Assembly: GCF_050003625.1 (NCBI RefSeq)
Contig: NC_134398.1
Location: forward strand, 198,779,700 to 198,843,699
Reading direction: 5' to 3'
DNA length: 64,000 nucleotides
Source: Haematobia irritans
Lineage: Eukaryota; Arthropoda; Insecta; Diptera; Muscidae
Shown here: positions 51,771-63,446 of the stretch, one piece after another
Layout: each line of letters begins with the position of its first letter
Position numbering within the stretch: position 1 is the stretch's first letter
Translations under genes and position numbers: made by a program
Notes under the pieces: generated by a model
The model's input: the letters and a program-made list of their open reading frames with translations, nothing else
Databases searched by the model: none
Told to the model about the DNA's origin: nothing

Positions 51771-54622
51771 CATGATCACCCCCACCCCCCCAAAAATCAA
51801 AATTTTGATGAAAATCCTCAAAAAAAAAAATGAAATTTTTATATGAAAAACTTATTTTGGCCATATCTCCTTAAATATGCGTCCTAGAGCGAAAAGGACG
51901 ATATTTCGTGACCACCCCTCAAAAATCAAAATTTTGATGAAAATCCTCAAAAAAATGAAATTTTTATATGAAAAACTTATTTTGGCCATATCTCCTTAAA
52001 TATGCGTCCTAGAGCGAAAAGGATGATAATTCGTGACCACCCCTCAAAAATAAAAATTTTGGTGAAAATCCTTGAAAAATTGAAATTTTTATATGAAAAA
52101 CTTATTTTGGCCATATCTCCTTAAATATGCGTCCTGGAGCGAAAAGGATGATAATTCGTGACCACCCCTCAAAAATCAAAATTTTGATGAAAATCCTCAA
52201 AAAAATGAAATTTTTATATGAAAGACTTATTTTGGCCATATCTCCTTAAATATGCGTCCTAGAGCGATAAGGACGATAATTCGAAAAGGACGATAATTCG
52301 TGACCACCCCTCAAAAATCAAAATTTTGGTGAAAATCCTTGAAAAAATGAAATTTTTATATGAAAAACTTATTTTGGCCATATCTCCTAAATATGCGTCC
52401 TAGAGCGAAAAGGACGATAATTCGTGACCACACCTCAAAAATCAAAATTTTGGCGCAAAACCTTGATAAATTGAAATTTTTATATGAAAAACTTATTTTG
52501 GCCATATCTCCTTAAATATGCGTCCTATAGCGAAACGGATGATAATTCGTGACCACCCTCCAAAAATCAAAAATTTGATGAAAATCTTCCAAAAATGAAA
52601 TTTTTATATGAAAAACTTATTTTGGCCATATCTCCTTAAATATGCGTCCTAGAGCGAAAAGGACGATAATTCGTGACCACCCCTCAAAAATCAAAATTTT
52701 GATGAAAATCCTCAAAAAAATGAAATTTTTATATGAAAAACTTATTTTGGCCATATCTCCTTAAATATGCGTCCTAGAGCGAAAAGGACGATAATTCGTT
52801 ACCACCCCTCAAAAATCAAAATTTTGGTGAAAATCCTTGAAAAATTGAAATTTTTATATGAAAAACTCATTTTGGCCATATCTCCTTAAATATGCGTCCT
52901 AGAGCGAAAAGGATGATAATTCGTGACCACCCCTCAAAAATCAAAATTTTGGTGAAAATCCTTGAAAAATTGAAATTTTTATATGAAAAACTTATTTTGG
53001 CCATATCTCCTTAAATATGTGTCCTAGAGCGAAAAGGATGATAATTCGTGACCACCCCTCAAAAATCAAAATTTTGGTGAAATTATTTAAAAAATTGAAA
53101 TTTTTATACGAAAAACTTATTTTGGCCATATCTCCTTAAATATGCGTCCTAGAGCGAAAAGGACGATAATTCGTGACCACCCCCCAAAAATCAAAAATTT
53201 TGGTGAAAATCCTTGAAAATTTGAAATTTTTAGATGAAAAATATATTTTGGCCATATCTCCTTAAATATGCGTCCTAGAGCGAAACGGATGATAATTCGT
53301 GACCACCCCCCAAAAATCAAAAATTTGATGAAAATCTTCCAAAATTGAAATTTTTATATGAAAAACTTATTTTGGCCATATCTCCTTAAATATGCGTCCT
53401 AGAGCGAAAAGGACGATAATTCGTGACCACCCCTCAAAAATCAAAATTTTGATGAAAATCCTCAAAAAAATGAAATTTTTATATGAAAAACTTATTTTGG
53501 CCATATCTCCTTAAATATGAGTCCTAGAGCGAAAAGGACGATAATTCGTTACCACCCCTCAAAAGTCAAAATTTTGGTGAAAATCCTTGAAAAATTGAAA
53601 TTTTTATATGAAAAACTCATTTTGGCCATATCTCCTTAAATATGCGTCCTAGGGCGAAAAGGACGATAATTCGTGACCACCCCTCAAAAATCAAAATTTT
53701 GGTGAAAATCCTTGAAAAATTGAAATTTTTATATGAAAAACTTATTTTGGCCATATCTCCTTAAATATGTGTCCTAGAGCGAAAAGGATGATAATTCGTG
53801 ACCACCCCTCAAAAATCAAAATTTTGGTGAAATTATTTAAAAAATTGAAATTTTTATACGAAAAACTTATTTTGGCCATATCTCCTTAAATATGCGTCCT
53901 AGAGCGAAAAGGACGATAATTCGTGACCACCCCTCAAAAATCAAAATTTTGGAGAAAATCCTTGAAAAATTGAAATTTTTATATGAAAAACTCATTTTGG
54001 CCATATCTCCTTAAATATGCGTCCTAGAGCGAAAAGGACGATAATTCGTGACCACCCCTCAAAAATCAAAATTTTGGTGAAAATCCTTGAAAAATTGAAA
54101 TTTTTAGATGAAAAACTTATTTTGGCCATATCTCCTTAAATATGAAATTTGATGAAAATCCTCAAAAAAATGTAATTTTTATATGAAAAACTTATTTTGG
54201 CCATATCTCCTTAAATATGCGTCCTAGAGCGAAAAGGACGATAATTCGTTACCACCCCTCAAAAATCAAAATTTTGGTGAAAATCCTTGAAAAATTGAAA
54301 TTTTTATATGAAAAACTCATTTTGGCCATATCTCCTTAAATATGCGTCCTAGAGCGAAAAGGATGATAATTCGTGACCACCCCTCAAAAATCAAAATTTT
54401 GGTGAAATTATTTAAAAAATTGAAATTTTTATACGAAAAACTTATTTTGGCCATATCTCCTTAAATATGCGTCCTAGAGCGAAAAGGACGATAATTCGTG
54501 ACCACCCCCCAAAAATCAAAAATTTTGGTGAAAATCTTTGAAAATTTGAAATTTTTAGATGAAAAATTTATTTTGGCCATATCTCCTTAAATATGCGTCC
54601 TAGAGCGGAAAGGACGATAATT
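51771..54622 (+). repeat. HOR domain, long block 2 (2852 bp)
   Basis: Marker with A11 at the start, full marker order, and the same length as block 3. Private changes include CCTAGGGCG at about 53650, which creates CCTAGG, and GGAGAAAATCC at about 53951. Together with 54623-55639 it forms the 3869-bp period. Confidence 0.92.
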
Positions 54623-55639
54623 CATGATCACCCCCACCCCCCCAAAAATCAAAATTTTGATGAAAATCCTCAAAAAAAAAAAAAAAATGAAATTTTTATA
54701 TGAAAAACTTATTTTGGCCATATCTCCTTAAATATGCGTCCTAGAGCGAAAAGGACGATATTTCGTGACCACCCCTCAAAAATCAAAATTTTGATGAAAA
54801 TCCTCAAAAAAATGAAATTTTTATATGAAAAACTTATTTTGGCCATATCTCCTTAAATATGCGTCCTAGAGCGAAAAGGATGATAATTCGTGACCACCCC
54901 TCAAAAATAAAAATTTTGGTGAAAATCCTTGAAAAATTGAAATTTTTATATGAAAAACTTATTTTGGCCATATCTCCTTAAATATGCGTCCTAGAGCGAA
55001 AAGGACGATAATTCGTGACCACCCCTCAAAAATCAAAATTTTGATGAAAATCCTCAAAAAAATTAAATTTTTATATGAAAAACTTATTTTGGCCATATCT
55101 CCTTAAATATGAGTCCTAGAGCGAAAAGGACGATAATTCGTGACCACCCCTCAAAAATCAAAATTTTGATGAAAATCCTCAAAAAAATGAAATTTTTATA
55201 TGAAAAACTTATTTTGGCCATATCTCCTTAAATATGAGTCCTAGAGCGAAAAGGACGATAATTCGTTACCACCCCTCAAAAGTCAAAATTTTGGTGAAAA
55301 TCCTTGAAAAATTGAAATTTTTATATGAAAAACTTATTTTGGCCATATCTCCTTAAATATGTGTCCTAGAGCGAAAAGGATGATAATTCGTGACCACCCC
55401 TCAAAAATCAAAATTTTGGTGAAATTATTTAAAAAATTGAAATTTTTATACGAAAAACTTATTTTGGCCATATCTCCTTAAATATGCGTCCTAGAGCGAA
55501 AAGGACGATAATTCGTGACCACCCCCCAAAAATCAAAAATTTTGGTGAAAATCTTTGAAAATTTGAAATTTTTAGATGAAAAATTTATTTTGGCCATATC
55601 TCCTTAAATATGCGTCCTAGAGCGGAAAGGACGATAATT
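54623..55639 (+). repeat. HOR domain, short block 2 (1017 bp)
   Basis: Marker with A16, the longest A tract in the marker series. It then has CGATATTTCG, AAATAAAAATTTTGG, an AAAAAATTAAAT copy in place of the CCTGGAG series, two ATGAGTCC copies, AAAAGTC, ATGTGTCC, GTGAAATTATTT and the CTTTG/TAGATG pair. About eight monomers. Confidence 0.9.
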
Positions 55640-58491
55640 CATGATCACCCCCACCCCCCCAAAAATCAAAATTTTGATGAAAATCCTCAAAAAAAAAAAT
55701 GAAATTTTTATATGAAAAACTTATTTTGGCCATATCTCCTTAAATATGCGTCCTAGAGCGAAAAGGACGATATTTCGTGACCACCCCTCAAAAATCAAAA
55801 TTTTGATGAAAATCCTCAAAAAAATGAAATTTTTATATGAAAAACTTATTTTGGCCATATCTCCTTAAATATGCGTCCTAGAGCGAAAAGGATGATAATT
55901 CGTGACCACCCCTCAAAAATAAAAATTTTGGTGAAAATCCTTGAAAAATTGAAATTTTTATATGAAAAACTTATTTTGGCCATATCTCCTTAAATATGCG
56001 TCCTGGAGCGAAAAGGATGATAATTCGTGACCACCCCTCAAAAATCAAAATTTTGATGAAAATCCTCAAAAAAATGAAATTTTTATATGAAAGACTTATT
56101 TTGGCCATATCTCCTTAAATATGCGTCCTAGAGCGATAAGGACGATAATTCGAAAAGGACGATAATTCGTGACCACCCCTCAAAAATCAAAATTTTGGTG
56201 AAAATCCTTGAAAAAATGAAATTTTTATATGAAAAACTTATTTTGGCCATATCTCCTAAATATGCGTCCTAGAGCGAAAAGGACGATAATTCGTGACCAC
56301 ACCTCAAAAATCAAAATTTTGGCGCAAAACCTTGATAAATTGAAATTTTTATATGAAAAACTTATTTTGGCCATATCTCCTTAAATATGCGTCCTATAGC
56401 GAAACGGATGATAATTCGTGACCACCCTCCAAAAATCAAAAATTTGATGAAAATCTTCCAAAAATGAAATTTTTATATGAAAAACTTATTTTGGCCATAT
56501 CTCCTTAAATATGCGTCCTAGAGCGAAAAGGACGATAATTCGTGACCACCCCTCAAAAATCAAAATTTTGATGAAAATCCTCAAAAAAATGAAATTTTTA
56601 TATGAAAAACTTATTTTGGCCATATCTCCTTAAATATGCGTCCTAGAGCGAAAAGGACGATAATTCGTTACCACCCCTCAAAAATCAAAATTTTGGTGAA
56701 AATCCTTGAAAAATTGAAATTTTTATATGAAAAACTCATTTTGGCCATATCTCCTTAAATATGCGTCCTAGAGCGAAAAGGATGATAATTCGTGACCACC
56801 CCTCAAAAATCAAAATTTTGGTGAAAATCCTTGAAAAATTGAAATTTTTATATGAAAAACTTATTTTGGCCATATCTCCTTAAATATGTGTCCTAGAGCG
56901 AAAAGGATGATAATTCGTGACCACCCCTCAAAAATCAAAATTTTGGTGAAATTATTTAAAAAATTGAAATTTTTATACGAAAAACTTATTTTGGCCATAT
57001 CTCCTTAAATATGCGTCCTAGAGCGAAAAGGACGATAATTCGTGACCACCCCCCAAAAATCAAAAATTTTGGTGAAAATCCTTGAAAATTTGAAATTTTT
57101 AGATGAAAAATATATTTTGGCCATATCTCCTTAAATATGCGTCCTAGAGCGAAACGGATGATAATTCGTGACCACCCCCCAAAAATCAAAAATTTGATGA
57201 AAATCTTCCAAAATTGAAATTTTTATATGAAAAACTTATTTTGGCCATATCTCCTTAAATATGCGTCCTAGAGCGAAAAGGACGATAATTCGTGACCACC
57301 CCTCAAAAATCAAAATTTTGATGAAAATCCTCAAAAAAATGAAATTTTTATATGAAAAACTTATTTTGGCCATATCTCCTTAAATATGAGTCCTAGAGCG
57401 AAAAGGACGATAATTCGTTACCACCCCTCAAAAGTCAAAATTTTGGTGAAAATCCTTGAAAAATTGAAATTTTTATATGAAAAACTCATTTTGGCCATAT
57501 CTCCTTAAATATGCGTCCTAGAGCGAAAAGGACGATAATTCGTGACCACCCCTCAAAAATCAAAATTTTGGTGAAAATCCTTGAAAAATTGAAATTTTTA
57601 TATGAAAAACTTATTTTGGCCATATCTCCTTAAATATGTGTCCTAGAGCGAAAAGGATGATAATTCGTGACCACCCCTCAAAAATCAAAATTTTGGTGAA
57701 ATTATTTAAAAAATTGAAATTTTTATACGAAAAACTTATTTTGGCCATATCTCCTTAAATATGCGTCCTAGAGCGAAAAGGACGATAATTCGTGACCACC
57801 CCTCAAAAATCAAAATTTTGGTGAAAATCCTTGAAAAATTGAAATTTTTATATGAAAAACTCATTTTGGCCATATCTCCTTAAATATGCGTCCTAGAGCG
57901 AAAAGGACGATAATTCGTGACCACCCCTCAAAAATCAAAATTTTGGTGAAAATCCTTGAAAAATTGAAATTTTTAGATGAAAAACTTATTTTGGCCATAT
58001 CTCCTTAAATATGAAATTTGATGAAAATCCTCAAAAAAATGTAATTTTTATATGAAAAACTTATTTTGGCCATATCTCCTTAAATATGCGTCCTAGAGCG
58101 AAAAGGACGATAATTCGTTACCACCCCTCAAAAATCAAAATTTTGGTGAAAATCCTTGAAAAATTGAAATTTTTATATGAAAAACTCATTTTGGCCATAT
58201 CTCCTTAAATATGCGTCCTAGAGCGAAAAGGATGATAATTCGTGACCACCCCTCAAAAATCAAAATTTTGGTGAAATTATTTAAAAAATTGAAATTTTTA
58301 TACGAAAAACTTATTTTGGCCATATCTCCTTAAATATGCGTCCTAGAGCGAAAAGGACGATAATTCGTGACCACCCCCCAAAAATCAAAAATTTTGGTGA
58401 AAATCTTTGAAAATTTGAAATTTTTAGATGAAAAATTTATTTTGGCCATATCTCCTTAAATATGCGTCCTAGAGCGGAAAGGACGATAATT
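55640..58491 (+). repeat. HOR domain, long block 3 (2852 bp)
   Basis: Offset from block 2 is 3869 bp at every marker checked: CATGATC 51771/55640, GATAAGG 52266/56135, and the closing marker 54623/58492. It lacks the CCTAGGGCG and GGAG changes of block 2. The short minus-strand ORFs at 53117-53320 and 56986-57189 are the same satellite stretch in the two copies. Confidence 0.93.
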
Positions 58492-60080
58492 CATGATCAC
58501 CCCCACCCCCCCAAAAATCAAAATTTTGATGAAAATCCTCAAAAAAAAAAAAATGAAATTTTTATATGAAAAACTTATTTTGGCCATATCTCCTTAAATA
58601 TGCGTCCTAGAGCGAAAAGGACGATATTTCGTGACCACCCCTCAAAAATCAAAATTTTGATGAAAATCCTCAAAAAAATGAAATTTTTATATGAAAAACT
58701 TATTTTGGCCATATCTCCTTAAATATGCGTCCTAGAGCGAAAAGGATGATAATTCGTGACCACCCCTCAAAAATAAAAATTTTGGTGAAAATCCTTGAAA
58801 AATTGAAATTTTTATATGAAAAACTTATTTTGGCCATATCTCCTTAAATATGCGTCCTAGAGCGAAAAGGACGATAATTCGTGACCACCCCTCAAAAATC
58901 AAAATTTTGATGAAAATCCTCAAAAAAATGAAATTTTTATATGAAAAACTTATTTTGGCCATATCTCCTTAAATATGAGTCCTAGAGCGAAAAGGACGAT
59001 AATTCGTTACCACCCCTCAAAAGTCAAAATTTTGGTGAAAATCCTTGAAAAATTGAAATTTTTATATGAAAAACTCATTTTGGCCATATCTCCTTAAATA
59101 TGCGTCCTAGAGCGAAAAGGACGATAATTCGTGACCACCCCTCAAAAATCAAAATTTTGGTGAAAATCCTTGAAAAATTGAAATTTTTATATGAAAAACT
59201 TATTTGGGCCATATCTCCTTAAATATGTGTCCTAGAGCGAAAAGGATGATAATTCGTGACCACCCCTCAAAAATCAAAATGTTGGTGAAATTATTTAAAA
59301 AATTGAAATTTTTATACGAAAAACTTATTTTGGCCATATCTCCTTAAATATGCGTCCTAGAGCGAAAAGGACGATAATTCGTGACCACCCCTCAAAAATC
59401 AAAATTTTGGTGAAAATCCTTGAAAAATTGAAATTTTTATATGAAAAACTCATTTTGGCCATATCTCCTTAAATATGCGTCCTAGAGCGAAAAGGACGAT
59501 AATTCGTGACCACCCCTCAAAAATCAAAATTTTGGTGAAAATCCTTGAAAAATTGAAATTTTTATATGAAAAACTTATTTTGGCCATATCTCCTTAAATA
59601 TGAAATTTGATGAAAATCCTCAAAAAAATGTAATTTTTATATGAAAAACTTATTTTGGCCATATCTCCTTAAATATGCGTCCTAGAGCGAAAAGGACGAT
59701 AATTCGTTACCACCCCTCAAAAATCAAAATTTTGGTGAAAATCCTTGAAAAATTGAAATTTTTATATGAAAAACTCATTTTGGCCATATCTCCTTAAATA
59801 TGCGTCCTAGAGCGAAAAGGATGATAATTCGTGACCACCCCTCAAAAATCAAAATTTTGGTGAAATTATTTAAAAAATTGAAATTTTTATACGAAAAACT
59901 TATTTTGGCCATATCTCCTTAAATATGCGTCCTAGAGCGAAAAGGACGATAATTCGTGACCACCCCCCAAAAATCAAAAATTTTGGTGAAAATCTTTGAA
60001 AATTTGAAATTTTTAGATGAAAAATTTATTTTGGCCATATCTCCTTAAATATGCGTCCTAGAGCGGAAAGGACGATAATT
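58492..60080 (+). repeat. HOR domain, short block 3 (1589 bp)
   Basis: Marker with A13, then one ATGAGTCC, AAAAGTC, AAACTCATT, CTTATTTGGGCC (about 59200), ATGTGTCC, AATGTTGGTGAAATTA (about 59280), the ATATGAAATTTGATG deletion monomer (59601), and the closing CTTTG/TAGATG pair. The TTTGGGCC variant also occurs at about 45756 in the left-edge unit, linking the two. Confidence 0.9.
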
Positions 60081-60590
60081 CATGATCACCCCCACCCCCC
60101 CAAAAATCAAAATTTTGATGAAAATCCTCAAAAAAAAAAATGAAATTTTTATATGAAAAACTTATTTTGGCCATATCTCCTTAAATATGCGTCCTAGAGC
60201 GAAAAGGACGATATTTCGTGACCACCCCTCAAAAATCAAAATTTTGATGAAAATCCTCAAAAAAATGAAATTTTTATATGAAAAACTTATTTTGGCCATA
60301 TCTCCTTAAATATGCGTCCTAGAGCGAAAAGGATGATAATTCGTGACCACCCCTCAAAAATAAAAATTTTGGTGAAAATCCTTGAAAAATTGAAATTTTT
60401 ATATGAAAAACTTATTTTGGCCATATCTCCTTAAATATGCGTCCTGGAGCGAAAAGGATGATAATTCGTGACCACCCCTCAAAAATCAAAATTTTGATGA
60501 AAATCCTCAAAAAAATGAAATTTTTATATGAAAGACTTATTTTGGCCATATCTCCTTAAATATGCGTCCTAGAGCGATAAGGACGATAAT

Positions 60591-61105
60591 TCGAAAAGGA
60601 CGATAATTCGTGACCACCCCTCAAAAATCAAAATTTTGGTGAAAATCCTTGAAAAAATGAAATTTTTATATGAAAAACTTATTTTGGCCATATCTCCTAA
60701 ATATGCGTCCTAGAGCGAAAAGGACGATAATTCGTGACCACACCTCAAAAATCAAAATTTTGGCGCAAAACCTTGATAAATTGAAATTTTTATATGAAAA
60801 ACTTATTTTGGCCATATCTCCTTAAATATGCGTCCTATAGCGAAACGGATGATAATTCGTGACCACCCTCCAAAAATCAAAAATTTGATGAAAATCTTCC
60901 AAAAATGAAATTTTTATATGAAAAACTTATTTTGGCCATATCTCCTTAAATATGCGTCCTAGAGCGAAAAGGACGATAATTCGTGACCACCCCTCAAAAA
61001 TCAAAATTTTGATGAAAATCCTCAAAAAAATGAAATTTTTATATGAAAAACTTATTTTGGCCATATCTCCTTAAATATGCGTCCTAGAGCGAAAAGGACG
61101 ATAAT
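60591..61105 (+). repeat. 515-bp duplication inside long block 4, copy 1
   Basis: Four monomers from TCGAAAAGGACG through CTCCTAAAT, GATAAATTG and CCTATAG (60834) to the next GATG copy. They are followed at once by the same series. Confidence 0.92.
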
Positions 61106-61620
61106 TCGAAAAGGACGATAATTCGTGACCACCCCTCAAAAATCAAAATTTTGGTGAAAATCCTTGAAAAAATGAAATTTTTATATGAAAAACTTATTTT
61201 GGCCATATCTCCTAAATATGCGTCCTAGAGCGAAAAGGACGATAATTCGTGACCACACCTCAAAAATCAAAATTTTGGCGCAAAACCTTGATAAATTGAA
61301 ATTTTTATATGAAAAACTTATTTTGGCCATATCTCCTTAAATATGCGTCCTATAGCGAAACGGATGATAATTCGTGACCACCCTCCAAAAATCAAAAATT
61401 TGATGAAAATCTTCCAAAAATGAAATTTTTATATGAAAAACTTATTTTGGCCATATCTCCTTAAATATGCGTCCTAGAGCGAAAAGGACGATAATTCGTG
61501 ACCACCCCTCAAAAATCAAAATTTTGATGAAAATCCTCAAAAAAATGAAATTTTTATATGAAAAACTTATTTTGGCCATATCTCCTTAAATATGCGTCCT
61601 AGAGCGAAAAGGACGATAAT
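61106..61620 (+). repeat. 515-bp duplication inside long block 4, copy 2
   Basis: TCGAAAAGG at 61106 and CCTATAG at 61349 are each exactly 515 bp after copy 1. The monomer before it reads GCGAAAAGG and not GCGATAAGG, so the crossover lay within the GGACGATAATTCG duplication itself. Confidence 0.92.
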
Positions 61621-63446
61621 TCGTTACCACCCCTCAAAAATCAAAATTTTGGTGAAAATCCTTGAAAAATTGAAATTTTTATATGAAAAACTCATTTTGG
61701 CCATATCTCCTTAAATATGCGTCCTAGAGCGAAAAGGACGATAATTCGTGACCACCCCTCAAAAATCAAAATTTTGGTGAAAATCCTTGAAAAATTGAAA
61801 TTTTTATATGAAAAACTTATTTTGGCCATATCTCCTTAAATATGTGTCCTAGAGCGAAAAGGATGATAATTCGTGACCACCCCTCAAAAATCAAAATTTT
61901 GGTGAAATTATTTAAAAAATTGAAATTTTTATACGAAAAACTTATTTTGGCCATATCTCCTTAAATATGCGTCCTAGAGCGAAAAGGACGATAATTCGTG
62001 ACCACCCCTCAAAAATCAAAATTTTGGTGAAAATCCTTGAAAAATTGAAATTTTTATATGAAAAACTCATTTTGGCCATATCTCCTTAAATATGCGTCCT
62101 AGAGCGAAAAGGACGATAATTCGTGACCACCCCTCAAAAATCAAAAATTTGATGAAAATCTTCCAAAATTGAAATTTTTATATGAAAAACTTATTTTGGC
62201 CATATCTCCTTAAATATGCGTCCTAGAGCGAAAAGGACGATAATTCGTGACCACCCCTCAAAAATCAAAATTTTGATGAAAATCCTCAAAAAAATGAAAT
62301 TTTTATATGAAAAACTTATTTTGGCCATATCTCCTTAAATATGAGTCCTAGAGCGAAAAGGACGATAATTCGTTACCACCCCTCAAAAGTCAAAATTTTG
62401 GTGAAAATCCTTGAAAAATTGAAATTTTTATATGAAAAACTCATTTTGGCCATATCTCCTTAAATATGCGTCCTAGAGCGAAAAGGACGATAATTCGTGA
62501 CCACCCCTCAAAAATCAAAATTTTGGTGAAAATCCTTGAAAAATTGAAATTTTTATATGAAAAACTTATTTTGGCCATATCTCCTTAAATATGTGTCCTA
62601 GAGCGAAAAGGATGATAATTCGTGACCACCCCTCAAAAATCAAAATTTTGGTGAAATTATTTAAAAAATTGAAATTTTTATACGAAAAACTTATTTTGGC
62701 CATATCTCCTTAAATATGCGTCCTAGAGCGAAAAGGACGATAATTCGTGACCACCCCTCAAAAATCAAAATTTTGGTGAAAATCCTTGAAAAATTGAAAT
62801 TTTTATATGAAAAACTCATTTTGGCCATATCTCCTTAAATATGCGTCCTAGAGCGAAAAGGACGATAATTCGTGACCACCCCTCAAAAATCAAAATTTTG
62901 GTGAAAATCCTTGAAAAATTGAAATTTTTAGATGAAAAACTTATTTTGGCCATATCTCCTTAAATATGAAATTTGATGAAAATCCTCAAAAAAATGTAAT
63001 TTTTATATGAAAAACTTATTTTGGCCATATCTCCTTAAATATGCGTCCTAGAGCGAAAAGGACGATAATTCGTTACCACCCCTCAAAAATCAAAATTTTG
63101 GTGAAAATCCTTGAAAAATTGAAATTTTTATATGAAAAACTCATTTTGGCCATATCTCCTTAAATATGCGTCCTAGAGCGAAAAGGATGATAATTCGTGA
63201 CCACCCCTCAAAAATCAAAATTTTGGTGAAATTATTTAAAAAATTGAAATTTTTATACGAAAAACTTATTTTGGCCATATCTCCTTAAATATGCGTCCTA
63301 GAGCGAAAAGGACGATAATTCGTGACCACCCCCCAAAAATCAAAAATTTTGGTGAAAATCTTTGAAAATTTGAAATTTTTAGATGAAAAATTTATTTTGG
63401 CCATATCTCCTTAAATATGCGTCCTAGAGCGGAAAGGACGATAATT

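Larger units (their letters stand above)
60081..63446 (+). repeat. HOR domain, long block 4 (3366 bp)
   Basis: Marker with A11, normal order, plus a 515-bp internal tandem duplication, which accounts for almost all of the extra length over 2852 bp. The AAATATATTTT/TAGATG monomer of blocks 2 and 3 is replaced by GTGAAATTATTT, AAACTCATT and then a hybrid CACCCCTCAAAAATC / AAATTTGATG / CTTCC copy (about 62120-62170). Confidence 0.9.

Noticed and set aside
47980..57189. Minus-strand 67-codon ORFs at 47980-48183, 53117-53320 and 56986-57189, and a 62-codon one at 44131-44319
   Set aside because: The first three are the same satellite stretch in three HOR copies, and the fourth is a neighbouring monomer variant. 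All are built from a repeated satellite reading with no domain or signal. Conservation follows the DNA duplication and not protein selection.
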